A DNA stretch of 64,000 bases from Camelus bactrianus (Eukaryota > Chordata > Mammalia > Artiodactyla > Camelidae), in NCBI RefSeq assembly GCF_048773025.1, contig NC_133559.1:26566501-26630500 (forward strand), read 5' to 3'. Below are positions 36,960 through 46,770 of the stretch, in pieces. The translations under genes were made by a program, and so were the position numbers. Below the pieces are notes generated by a model, which did not search any database, was not told the origin of the DNA, and was given only the letters and a program-made list of their open reading frames with translations. Every line of letters starts with the position of its first letter. The stretch's first letter is position 1.

Positions 36960-37604
36960 ACACCACACCAACAAACAAGACGCGCGAGGGTCACGCAAGG
37001 TGGAAGTCTTCCTCTAGGGGGTCAGGCCATCCCATCACGGAGCGCAACAAGGACTTTTCTCACACGCTGCTGTGGACTTTGTGGGCTCCCTGGAACGCAT
37101 GACCCCGGCGCCCGAGGGCGATTCCACCTCCAGCCCATTGCCCCCTCGGCCCACACTTTCCGGTTTTCCCAGCACCCTCGGGCAGGAGAGGGCTTTATTT
37201 TCCCGGTCCCCCTTTCACCTGGCCGCGCTGGCCGGGGGACCCTCTGCCAACGTCTCCTCCCATCCCAGGAGGAAGTGCGGGGAGATCTGCGGAGGATTTC
37301 GAGGGGCGGGAGGTCAGGCCGGGCCGGGGAAGGCTCGGAGGAGACAACGAGGCCAGCGCGGCGCTCCCGCAGCCTCCACCGCCGCGGAGCTCCCTCCCCT
37401 GCTCCCGCCTTTCCGGGCGGGCCCCCGGCGGGGAGGGGACGCTTCCTGCGCCGGCTCCCGCGGCGCCTGCGGCCAGGCCCCACGGCGGCCCCGCCCGAGG
37501 GCTGGCAGGGCCGGCGTGGAGCGCGCAGCGCCTGGGGCGGGAGGGCGGGGCCGGGCACGGCCGCGTACGGAGTCGTGCCCCTGCCACCGCGCGCCGCGGC
37601 CCCC

Positions 37605-37618
37605 GTTGCCAAGGTTAC
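37605..37618. promoter_or_regulatory. RFX X-box-like motif
   Basis: GTTGCC-AA-GGTTAC matches GTNRCC(N0-3)RGYAAC with one mismatch in the right half. It lies inside the orphan CpG island. Confidence 0.45.
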
Positions 37619-37675
37619 CGGGGGTGCCCAGGTGGGAGGGAGGTCGCCTTGGCGCGGGCTGGTGGACCTGCGCAG

Positions 37676-37712
37676 CGGGTGGGGTGGGCTGGGGCGGGGT
37701 GGGGCGGGGCAG
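37676..37712 (+). repeat. G-quadruplex-prone Sp1 cluster
   Basis: Seven closely spaced runs of three or four G are interrupted by one or two bases, including GGGGCGGGG repeats. This is favourable both for Sp1/KLF binding and for quadruplex formation on the + strand. Confidence 0.75.
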
Positions 37713-37738
37713 GCGGCGGGGGCAGGAGGCGCTGCCTG

Positions 37739-37752
37739 GTCGCCATGGGAAC
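37739..37752. promoter_or_regulatory. RFX X-box-like motif
   Basis: GTCGCC-AT-GGGAAC fits the palindromic RFX pattern RYYNYY-N2-RRNRAC and has one mismatch to GTNRCC(N)RGYAAC. It lies 134 bases from the similar motif at 37605-37618. Paired X-boxes in a CpG island are typical of RFX-controlled (often ciliary) promoters, but function here is inference. Confidence 0.5.
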
Positions 37753-38120
37753 GGCGCAGCTATTTCCAACCCCGGGTGGTGCCAGTGGCGCGGTGCCAGG
37801 GTGCGAGGGTATTGCAGGACAGCGGCAATCTGCTGCGGCCTGGCGCTTCACAATGCGCCCCTTCTGTAGCGCGGGGCCCGCGGGCAAGAGGCCCGGGTAA
37901 TCCAAGGGGCCGCCCTCCGCGCGTCGCGCCTCCTCCCTGGCGCTCCCGGCTGCACGTGCTGCCCCCGCCGCCGCCGCCCTCGCCAGACAAAGCCGGGCCC
38001 TCCCGGGAGCGTTTCCTTGGCGCCTCCCCCTACACTCGACGGACTCTTTGATTTCCTCGTCCCACCCCTCACAGCTGCCTCCTGGGGTGCCTTCTCTTTT
38101 GTGCTCGCCACCTCAAGTTT

Positions 38121-40289
38121 GGCCCTCTCTCCAGAGCTTTACCTTAAGAAACGACTGCATTTGACCTTGCCCCTCCCCCACTCTGTCGTCTCCTTTGCTA
38201 GCTTAACGCTTTTGTTCTGAAGGCGACTGCTCCACTTTACCTTTTCTGTTGTCCGCTGGCTCCCCTACCGAACACAGCCTACTTTTTGTCCTCAGCCTTT
38301 TCAAGACTTCCAGAGACCTTCTTGACATCTTTGCCTCTTTCTCTGTTTCCTTTCCACCTTTTTCTTTCAGAGGGCTGTGGACAGCAGAAGGGAGGTTGCA
38401 AATGGCTATCTAGATCGAAGGCCCCTTTGTAGCTCGCTGACAGCACCCTTTTTTCCTGCGACCCTGAAATCGCGTTATTTGGGTACCTTGGGCGGCGCCG
38501 TGGAGGGAGTGTGGGAGTTATGCTGCTGCGGCCACCATTACCTGTGTCTTTGCTTGTAAGCTTTCGTGAAGGAAATTTATGGGAACGGGCCAAAGACCCT
38601 CGAAATGCAACTCGAGGAGTAAACATCTTATTCCATTTCTGCTTGGCCAGTCTTTGATACAGTTCATACAGCATCTGCCTCTTCCCACCTCTAGACTCCC
38701 TTCACCCCTGTCCACGCCCTCCCCCCTCAACACCACATTGTTCATCCTTTTGGCACCAGCCCTAGAAGAGGAAAGGGCAGGTCTCCTCTCCAGGAAGGAA
38801 GGTGGGGCAGAGTAGCTCCTGCAGGAAGAGAAGGAAAAAGGAGGGAAGGAAGGAAGTGGCCAACAGAAGAAGGTGGAATCCGGTGGGAGGGCTTTGCATT
38901 GTTTTAAGGCCTTTCCTTTTTAGCTCGGCAAAGTCAAGCCCAAGGCCATCCCAGAACCACGGTTCTGCTGCCACCTCCCAGGGCCCCAGCTGGGCCTTCC
39001 TGCCAGAGCCTGGAGGGGACTGTCAGGAGCTTTGGGGGACATAGTTAAGGGAAGTGGGCAGAGTTAACTGTATCTGACATTTTCTGAGGACCTTCTACCT
39101 GTGAATCTGCTCTTACAATCTATAATGTTTCTCATTTACATAGGGCTTTATAGTTTCAAAAGATCTGCCACTTAACACTACCTCATATCAACCATTCTTG
39201 TTATCCCTGCTTAGTCCCTTTCAGCCACTAACTTTAAAACTCAGCCTTTCGGGGAATAAATATTTATCAATATTGCTCTCTAATATTCCCTCCGCTCCGA
39301 GGCCCAAACTACAGGCCTCAGGAACACAGGCAAGGAAGTGCTTTGGTCCATTCTAGGTCTGTGGTCCGGTACCAGAGGTGCTTAGTTATAAAGTAAAAGA
39401 GGTTTGTCATGTGACTGTTATTTGCATAATGTATCTCTGCATCTCCATTCACTTAGTATCCAAATGCCTACACAACTGCCAGCCAAGTTTCTGGCTCCAC
39501 AGGCAGCATCTTATTCTTTGAAAGCCTCAGAGTGAAAACAATTGATTTGTGCATTGGACAAACTTGTCTGAAACCTAATCCAAAATTAACCTGTTTTGTC
39601 TTCCAATCTTCTGGATTAGTTAACAGCGTCCTGAATACACTGAGTGGAGGGCAGAGGGAGTAGGGTTTTGTTTTCCTCAGTCTGAGAAAGCTCATTCTTG
39701 CTCTCTCTGTAAGCATGTCTTATCAACATTTCGATGACCTGGAACGGGGCTGAGGGTCAGGCAGGGAGCCCAGCAACCCTAGGATCCTTGTGTGTTTCTT
39801 TTGGTTTTAAGTTGCTGTCTTGTTGGTGGAGGAAGGTCAGTAGGGGTGGAGACCAGGCTCTGTGAAGTTGGAACAAGTATGGGCAGAGCCATGGGGCTTG
39901 GCGTCCTTCCCTTCTGTCTTACTTGCTCAGTGCTCTGGAGAGAATTTGCTACCACCTTCAATTAGCAAACCAATCTGCCCTGGACACTGCCTCAAGAAAA
40001 CACCAGCTCTGCAAACAGTTCATTGCAAAGAGGGGTGTGGGATGCAGTGGTGAGTGGAGACTGCTGGTAAGTAGTAGAAAAGATTTTCTCGTAATCAGAA
40101 ATCTCAGTTATGGCAGGGGCTGGGCTTTCTCAGGCATTCATGGTCATGGAGATGTCCACCTGTCAGAAATCCTGCAGTACTTGTTCTTGGGCTGGGTGAG
40201 GGGTCAACCGATGACCCCTGTGAACCTCTTAACTCCAAGAGCCTGCGATTTTGAAATATGTTAGTGATCCTAGGCAGCGTTCAGTGAAT
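38121..40289. other. Intergenic DNA, nothing firm recognised
   Basis: The G+C level falls back after the CpG island. No exon, RNA or named repeat is recognised. A single p53 half-site AAGCATGTCT is at 39711-39720. Confidence 0.5.
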
Positions 40290-40385
40290 GGCTCAAACTC
40301 TATAGGGATTCCATTCATCGATTATGTATTGAGTGCGTACTTTGTACTTCTGCTCTGCTAGATGCTGTGGGAGATTCAGAGATGT
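40290..40385 (-). repeat. L2 3' end fragment
   Basis: 'gattatgtattgagtgcgtactttg...ctagatgctgtgggagattcagaga' is the reverse complement of the L2 terminus. Confidence 0.55.
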
Positions 40386-42654
40386 GATTGGTGGGCTTTA
40401 AGATCTTTGCAAAGGCCACTAGCGCTCAGAGCAATCTGAGGCAGGAAGGGTTCCAGGCCAGAGTGAGAGGTCCTGTCCCCCATTACTCCTCAATCAAAGC
40501 CCAGAGTTCAACATCCTCTTACACTATTGTCCTGTCATTTATTACTTCCCAGGATACTGTAGTGAAAGATTTCCAGGGCTTTTGATCTGGAGGAGAGGGA
40601 GGGGCAGAAAAGAGAACCCATATTAATCCAGAGAGAGTGCTGAGGGATGAGGCCAGGTCTGGCAGGGTGAAATCTGGGTAAAGATAGAGGCTGCCCTGTC
40701 AGGATATGCGGAGACAAGGACAGGGACAGGAATGAGAACTGGGAGGAAAATGAGGTGGAAATGAATGGGCCCTGTAGGAGGAGGTAATGAGGTGAATCAG
40801 AAAAATCTGTCATTGAGATCCACGAAGAGACTGAGATGTTTCATCTCTCGGTCTTTTAAAAAGATGAGACTTGTCAGTTAGAGGGCCTGGATTTATGAAG
40901 AGAGATCTGTTTTGTTGGCTCTTACCAGGAGCCTGGGGATGGAGCAGGTGGGGGCTTGCCATGACTGCTCAGAAAGACGGTGATATCCCAGCATTTGGGC
41001 AGCCTGGGCAGATTTGGGAATCCGCTCTGGGGCCCATCTTTCTATTCCTATCTTTGGCAAGAGGAGTCCTGCTAAGCCCCAAGAATGCCTGCCTTGGCCA
41101 GTGCTCAGCACCCCACCCCCTCCCATCGGCAGCCTCCTCAGGAAGAAGGCAGGCACCTGTAAGCCAGGGAGAGTGGTGGGTTGGGGGTGGAGGGAGTTCC
41201 TGCAGAATGGTGAATGTCTGGGGAAAGGGAAGGGTCCCTCACAAACATTCTGATTTGCTTCTCTGTTCAGGGAAGCAATCTGGGAGTCAGTTTAATTAGA
41301 GTCCTTGGCATCCTTGGGGATGGAAACCCTTGCTTTGTTGGTTTACATTTGTGTGAATAGCCTCCCCTCTACCACTGCCGTGGATATTCTCAGTCTTATG
41401 CCCAGAATGTCCTTCAGGAGGTCCTGTCTTGTAGTTCTAGAAGGACCTGGTTGTGCGATTTGAAGGGCCTTGGTGGGGGGAAGGGGGGACAGTCTCATGC
41501 CCCAGCCATGACTCCTACTAGCCTACAGCTCTGTTGGGATGTCGGTCTGGTCTGGAGCATCATCTTCAGTTCTGACTGAAATGCTGATGCTGCCTCTGTG
41601 GGAGTGATGCTGCCCTGGATCCCAGTCTGCTGTAGGGAGCAGACAGACAGGCACAGGAGGCCATCCATCACGGACCAGGAACCTGAAGGAATGGGATCTA
41701 GGACCAGGGAATTTTGCTGGGGTTAGGGACAAATCAAGGGAGAAAAAAATTCCAAACACCAGAGCTAGGGTTCAGAGCCATTTTCGCTGTCTTCGCTCCA
41801 TCCCTGTGAGCAGAAGGACTCTGAAACTGAGCCCAGATCTGGCTGCAGGCTCAAGGTGTTCAACCACCTCTAAACTCCAGGGCCTGTGGACCTGTGACTG
41901 TGGCCTGGGTCATCTCAGAACCTCTCTGGGGTAGGAGGATGCTGGTGTGGAATTTCATCCTACTCTGAATTTGAGAACAGGAAGGCTGCTGCTGGGAATT
42001 TTGCTCTTGTCTGCATTCAGATCATCGCAGGGTTCTTTGCTTTGAAGAATGAACGGAAGCCAGGGGCTCAGTTTGACAAGGGCTCTGCAGGGAAATTGCG
42101 GGATGCCGTTGTGGGCTGCAGGAAGCTTTTCTCCTGCCCAGATGATGGATGTGATGGGCTTCTGTGAAGAAGGCAGCCAAATGCTAGTTCTAGTTTTAGC
42201 TTTTGGTAGTGGGGGTCAACTGGAAAGCTCTGGTACGTATTTTATGCAGACCAGAGGAGGGCCAGAGGCACCTCGCCTGAACTCAAGGTTGCTAGTGCCG
42301 TAGACTTCTGGGCAGCAGCCCTGGGAGTTCTGTCTGCAAAGGGCAAGGCTGAAGAAGGGAGGGGCTGAGTTGGAAGCTGAAAGACATGAGGTAGGGGATG
42401 GACACTTTAGCCTCAGAGGAACTGACCTTGAGGCTGGTACACCGGGCAGAGTGACCAAGAGTGAGCCCTTTGCCCCTGCGCTTCAAGTGTCGAGAGCTGA
42501 GCTGTTGATCTGTAACCCAGGCAACTCAGATCAGCTATTCTCCGGTGCTCCGAGGTCTTTGGGGCCCATTTCTATATTGACTGATTGGTTTTATCTGCCT
42601 TCTTGGCTAGATGTTCAAGAGCTAACTGGGCTTAAAGGACTAAAAGAGGCTTGG
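40386..42654. other. Intergenic single-copy DNA
   Basis: No gene or clear repeat is recognised. A perfect match to GTNRCC(N2)RGYAAC (GTAACC-CA-GGCAAC) lies at 42512-42525. An isolated HSF-like TTCTAGAA lies near 41436. Confidence 0.5.
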
Positions 42655-43305
42655 CTTCACTTTCAGAATTAAATCCAAATGCTTCAGTATTAGGTACTTG
42701 AGTATTTGTGATTTGTCCCCTGCCTACCCTTTTCGCCTCATCTTTTGCCACACTATCCCGCATATACAGCACCATCTAGTCACATGGAATTATTTACCAT
42801 TTTCCAGAGCATGGCATACTCTCATTCCTCTCTGCCTTTGTCCATGCTGTTCCCTCTCCCTGGAGCACACCCTTCCCTTCCCCAACTCCAGAGATGCCTG
42901 GCCTTTCAAAGAGCTTGTATCTCATCTGTTCCAGAGAGCTTTTCCTGATGCCCCCCATCCCTCCCCAGTCTGGAGTAAGAAGCCCCTTCTCTGTGCTCCA
43001 GAGAAGTGTGTGCATACCAGTTACCATGTTAGATTGTGGAGTGTTGTGGTGTGTTGCTCTGTATCTCCCTGACAAGAAAACAATTTCTTCTGGGGTTTCC
43101 AGTGCTCAGCACAGAACCTGATACACAGTCAGCATTTGTTTGTTTTTTCTGTTGCTGATTGCCTGTGTCCCTGGTGCCTTTCTCCCTTTCCCACTAAAAT
43201 TTAAGCTTTATAAGAGCAAGGATCTTGCCTTCCTTGTTCACTGCTAATCCCCAGTGTCCAGTACATAGTAGGCCTGCAGTAAATATTTGTTGAATGAATG
43301 GATGA
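42655..43305 (+). repeat. L2 LINE 3' end, well preserved
   Basis: The order is clear: 'aattaaatccaaatgcttcagtattag', 'gtccatgctgttccctctccctggagcac', 'agagagcttttcctgatgcc', 'ttataagagcaaggatcttgcc', and the terminus 'catagtaggcctgcagtaaatatttgttgaatgaatgg'. The final 42 bases belong to the segment that was copied to 45.67 kb. Confidence 0.88.
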
Positions 43306-43364
43306 GAATCATGGACTGTGATTCACATTTTGGCTCTTTCCCTGAGTGCCGGGGTGACCATGTG
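43264..43364 (+). repeat. Source copy of a 101-bp duplicated segment
   Basis: These 101 bases recur at 45670-45770 with one difference (offset 2406). Here the segment spans the end of an L2 and the start of the following MIR-like sequence, in uninterrupted context on both sides, so this is the likely donor. Confidence 0.9.
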
Positions 43365-43980
43365 TGAGTTACTCAGAGTATCTAGGATGGCATGGCGGGA
43401 CATATGGTGGACCAGAGCACTGCCCTTAGGCACCACTTCAGGCCTTCACTGCCTGGGATCTTATTCCTGCCTCTGCTGCTGTGGCCAGTTCCATGCAGAA
43501 TTCCCAGCCTTATGCATATGGAGCTCAGACACACAGAGGATTTCATAGCCCATGGGACAACTCTTGGCTTTTCTCCTTTCTTCCACTGGATGATCCTGAG
43601 ATACATGGCCCGATAGTACTGGTCAACCAGGCAATCCTTATGGACAGTGTCATAGTATATTCCTGACATACTGTGCTCTCTCCTACCCTGTTTCTGCCTC
43701 CGTGGGGCCCCATTCTCAAATACACTGCTCACATATAATCAGGTTCTGCTCTTGGGGGAGCTTGGGTGAAGACAACCAGGTTCCGCTCCTGGCTGTGCCA
43801 CGTACTAGCTTTGTGTTGGGACCAAACCACTTAACCTCTGAGCTTCTGTTGCCTCAGCTGAGACGTGGGTGTCAGAATCCACACAAGGCTTGTAGTGTTG
43901 GATACTATACTACATGTGAGAGTGTCTGCTTCAGTCTGCGCACATATCAGGCACTCACTAAAGGTTCTTTTCTCATCCTC
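43306..43980 (+). repeat. MIR SINE pieces
   Basis: A MIR-like start lies at about 43310-43390 ('gtgattcacattttggctctttccctgagtgccggggtgacc'). A second, clearer MIR lies at 43775-43980 ('ggttccgctcctggctgtgccacgtactagctttgtg', then 'tatcaggcactcactaaagg'). The DNA between is unassigned. Confidence 0.65.
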
Positions 43981-45547
43981 CTGCCTGTGTTTGTAAAAAG
44001 GCAGGTCTGGGAAGCCTGCTTGGCCCCTTAAGAGGTGAGGCCCTGGGAAGAAATGTTGCTGAGTGTGATTCCTTCTCGGGAGAGGGGGAAGGCCAGGCCA
44101 GAGGAGCAAAGGGTGACGAGGCCCATGACTCAGGCATCTGGTAACCGTATCATTCTTCTTTGGAGCATTCTGTAAACATTGGTCAATGGAGTCTTGCAAC
44201 ATGCCTGACAGGTGGGAGACGGGAAGAGGCGAGGGTGTGGAGGCCGGGAGGGGCCAAGCAGTTCGCGCATGGGGCCGGGGCCTGGCTGGCGCGTCTGAGG
44301 TGATCCTCTGGCACAAGCCCGAGGCCACATGTGTGAAGCAGTGACTTCTCAAGTTCTCTTTCCGCCCCCCACATGCCTTCCTACCAACCCCACACCCTCT
44401 CCCTGATGACATCCTATTGCTGAAAAGAAGAATCTCAGCTTTTTTTGTCCTTCCTCTCTGTCCCCACCCCATGCTTTCCTCCGAAAATAGCTTGAGTCCC
44501 AAAGCAATGAAAACTCACTTCTGGCCCTACCCTAGGTGATGAGAGACAGTTTGGGGGGCAGGAAATCTGCCTGGTTGCCCCTTAAATTACACACTGCATG
44601 CCCCCTCAGCCTGCAGGTGAGGCAGGTCCTGGGCACATTTAGCCCCTTGGCTACTGGGAAGTTCTTTGGGAAGTGACTCAGGAGGGCTGGGTCAGCTTTC
44701 TTGGCCTTTAGTCTTTCCCTCTTTGAGCGGTAGGGCCTCTGTTTCTCACCCTCCCTGGCGGTCTTATTCTCTGAGCAGCCATGCTCACTGATGTGCAGAG
44801 GAATTGTCTTTCTCCTCCCAGGCCTCCTGACCCTCAGAGACCCTGGGCGGGGGGGTGGGTGGGAAGGGAGGTTGGGGCCAGGGTGAAGGTCTGGATGATA
44901 CCCACTCTGCAGAGGTGGCCCTGTCTCCCAGAATTACCCCCTCCACCTCCCAAGGGACGAGATTCCCATTCTCCCAGAAATCTGGCAAACATCTGGCTCT
45001 GGCTTAGCCCTCTAGAGGAGCCTGGGGGGCGGGGGGAGCAAAAGAAGACAGTGGCGCCTGGGGCTGCACTGCCCCCGCCTCCTCGCTGTCCCTGCCATTT
45101 GGGCCCCACTCCCACCTGGCCAGCGGCTCCTGCTCTCTGAGCTCCTTACTGTGCCCCACTTTGCGGTCAGGTGTGCTTAGAGACCTGTGGCTCAGCTCAC
45201 TCTGCACCACCCCCACCATGAGTCACCAGGGAGCCAAAGTTCAGGGAACTTTCTCTGGAGGGAGCCACTGAGAGTGGAGGGGGAAGGGAGAGTGATAGCA
45301 GAGAGAATCATCAACTAAGTTGCCAAGGCCTTTCATCGCTAGGCTCCCAATTCCCAAATGGCTACACTAATCCCAGCATGAGCATCTAAATTGTCACACC
45401 TGTGTACAGCACTTGTCTGTGCTGAATTCCAATGTAGGTGGCTGGTCCTCAGTCCAGCCCCATCCCAGCCCCAGCCCTCCTTTTCATACTCTCTGATCTT
45501 CCCCAAACTCCAGTCCCGCGGAGTGACCATAGATGGTACAAGTCGTG
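43981..45547. other. Intergenic DNA, nothing recognised
   Basis: A minus-strand open frame of 223 codons (43831-44502) and a plus-strand frame near 44781-45140 have no recognisable domain and overlap other frames. No repeat or RNA is identified. Confidence 0.5.
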
Positions 45548-45838
45548 GCCTTCATAGTGGTTCTCAAAGTGTGGTTTCTCGGCCAGCAGCACTGGCCTCG
45601 CTTATGGACTTGAAACGCACCCCAGGCGCACCCCAGACCTACTGAATCAGAAAATCTTGGGATGGGGCTCATAGTAGGCCTGCAGTAAATATTTGTTGAA
45701 TGGATGGATGAGAATCATGGACTGTGATTCACATTTTGGCTCTTTCCCTGAGTGCCGGGGTGACCATGTGAACTTATCCACAGCCATCCCGCCGCCCGCC
45801 TTGTGATTCTATTATCCTCTGAAGTTTGAGAACCACTG
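45548..45838 (+). mobile_element. MER5A element interrupted by a copied segment
   Basis: The left part (45548-45669) reads 'agtggttctcaaagtgtggtttctcggccagcagcactgg' to 'gacctactgaatcagaaaatcttgggatggggct'. The right part (45771-45838) ends 'gaagtttgagaaccactg'. Between them lie 101 foreign bases, and roughly 15 bases of the expected MER5A interior appear to be missing at the junction. Confidence 0.88.
45670..45770 (+). repeat. Inserted copy of a 101-bp segment from 2.4 kb upstream
   Basis: The segment is identical to 43264-43364 at 100 of 101 positions. The identity stops sharply at both ends, exactly where MER5A sequence stops and resumes. There is no poly(A) tail and no evident target duplication, so retrotransposition is unlikely. 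Confidence 0.9.
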
Positions 45839-46265
45839 CCTATCACATTGTCTGCAAGAGTGTGAGCAAAGAATCCCTTGTCCAGAGCAGGGAGGCCAAG
45901 GCAGGAGCCGGCTTCCTGGTGAACGCCCTACAGTTCGCAGGCGCTGGCGTTCCCCACCCACTGACAGCAACCCCAGAGGCATCCACAAGTGCTGAGCGGG
46001 CACTTCTCCCTGACATCTCTCCCACTGGGGGAGGGAACCAACAGAGGGGTAGAAACGTTCTTCCCTCAGGACCTGGAGAAGCTGGGAGAGGAGCCAAGGA
46101 ACAAGGCAAAGTGGCTTCTCCTTGAGGATGACATTCAGGGAGCAGTGACTTGTGTGAGAAAGCACGTTAGCTCAGAATTAAAATGGTTCCGACTGAGTGT
46201 CTGGAAGGGGCCCCTGTGACTAGCATTTGGCAACTCCGGTTAGTTGGTGGCAATGCCTCATTTAT
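45839..46265. other. Intergenic DNA, nothing recognised
   Basis: Overlapping open frames on both strands show no domain. Confidence 0.5.
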
Positions 46266-46510
46266 GGAGGCAGAGAGCATAGTGGAAGGAGCACTGGATA
46301 AAGAGTCAGGAAACATAAACTCTTCTTCCCACTTTTAATACATCTTTGTTGTGACTCAGGGCAACTCTTTTTGGCCTCAGTTTCCCATCCTAGACAATGA
46401 GAGTAATATTACCAACTTCATTTAGCTGAAAACAATGCTTTGAGGATAGGCTAAGAAAGATCTTTGTAAAATTTTTTGGAAAAAGTTCAGGGTGTTTAGT
46501 ATCAAACCCT
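46266..46510 (+). repeat. MIR SINE, diverged
   Basis: 'gagagcatagtggaaggagcactggataaagagtcagg', then 'gtgactcagggcaactctttttggcctcagtttcc', is the forward MIR order. Confidence 0.75.
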
Positions 46511-46584
46511 ACAATGCTAGGGTTTTTTTTTTTAATCTCTCTGTGATCTGAACCCAAAGTATAAGCAGAATTAACGGGTAGTTT

Positions 46585-46770
46585 GGTGTGTTGGAAAGAA
46601 CAATGGTCAGGAAGCTTGGGCTACAGTTTCAATTTTGCTATTAACCAGCAGTGTGACTATGGGTCAGCCATTTTCTCTCTCTGGGCCTCAGTTTTCTCAT
46701 CTGTAAAATGGGGATATTAGATTAGCTTCTATCTAATGTCATGCCCAAATTTAACAGTCTAAGATCCAGG
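46585..46770 (+). repeat. MIR SINE
   Basis: 'aaccagcagtgtgactatgggtcagcc', then 'gggcctcagttttctcatctgtaaaatggggatatta', is a clear MIR core. Two forward MIRs lie in tandem here, separated by an old T-run. Confidence 0.85.

Larger units (their letters stand above)
36960..38120. promoter_or_regulatory. Orphan CpG island, candidate unannotated promoter
   Basis: G+C and CpG density rise abruptly at about 36960 and peak at 37300-38000. The island is about 13 kb downstream of the end of IER5 and is not attached to a recognised gene. It contains Sp1-type GGGGCGGGG repeats (37690-37710), two RFX X-box-like motifs (37605-37618 and 37739-37752), an E-box CACGTG at 37953-37958 and an ETS-like ttccgg near 37157. 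Long open frames on both strands are expected in CpG-rich DNA and show only Pro/Arg/Gly low complexity. It could serve an undescribed noncoding RNA, an alternative distal promoter or a CpG-rich enhancer. Confidence 0.7.

Noticed and set aside
36879-38051. A 390-codon open frame on the + strand, with several antisense frames over the same DNA
   Set aside because: The product is Pro/Arg/Gly-rich low complexity with no domain. Long frames on both strands are expected in CpG islands because stop codons are A/T-rich. I treat it as an artefact of base composition.
42512-42525. Perfect GTNRCC(N2)RGYAAC match, and a weaker one at 49031-49043
   Set aside because: About half of one perfect match is expected by chance in 64 kb, and neither lies in a CpG island or motif cluster, so I do not claim function.
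43831-44502. A 223-codon minus-strand open frame
   Set aside because: It partly overlaps a MIR repeat, has no recognisable domain, and overlapping frames exist on the other strand.
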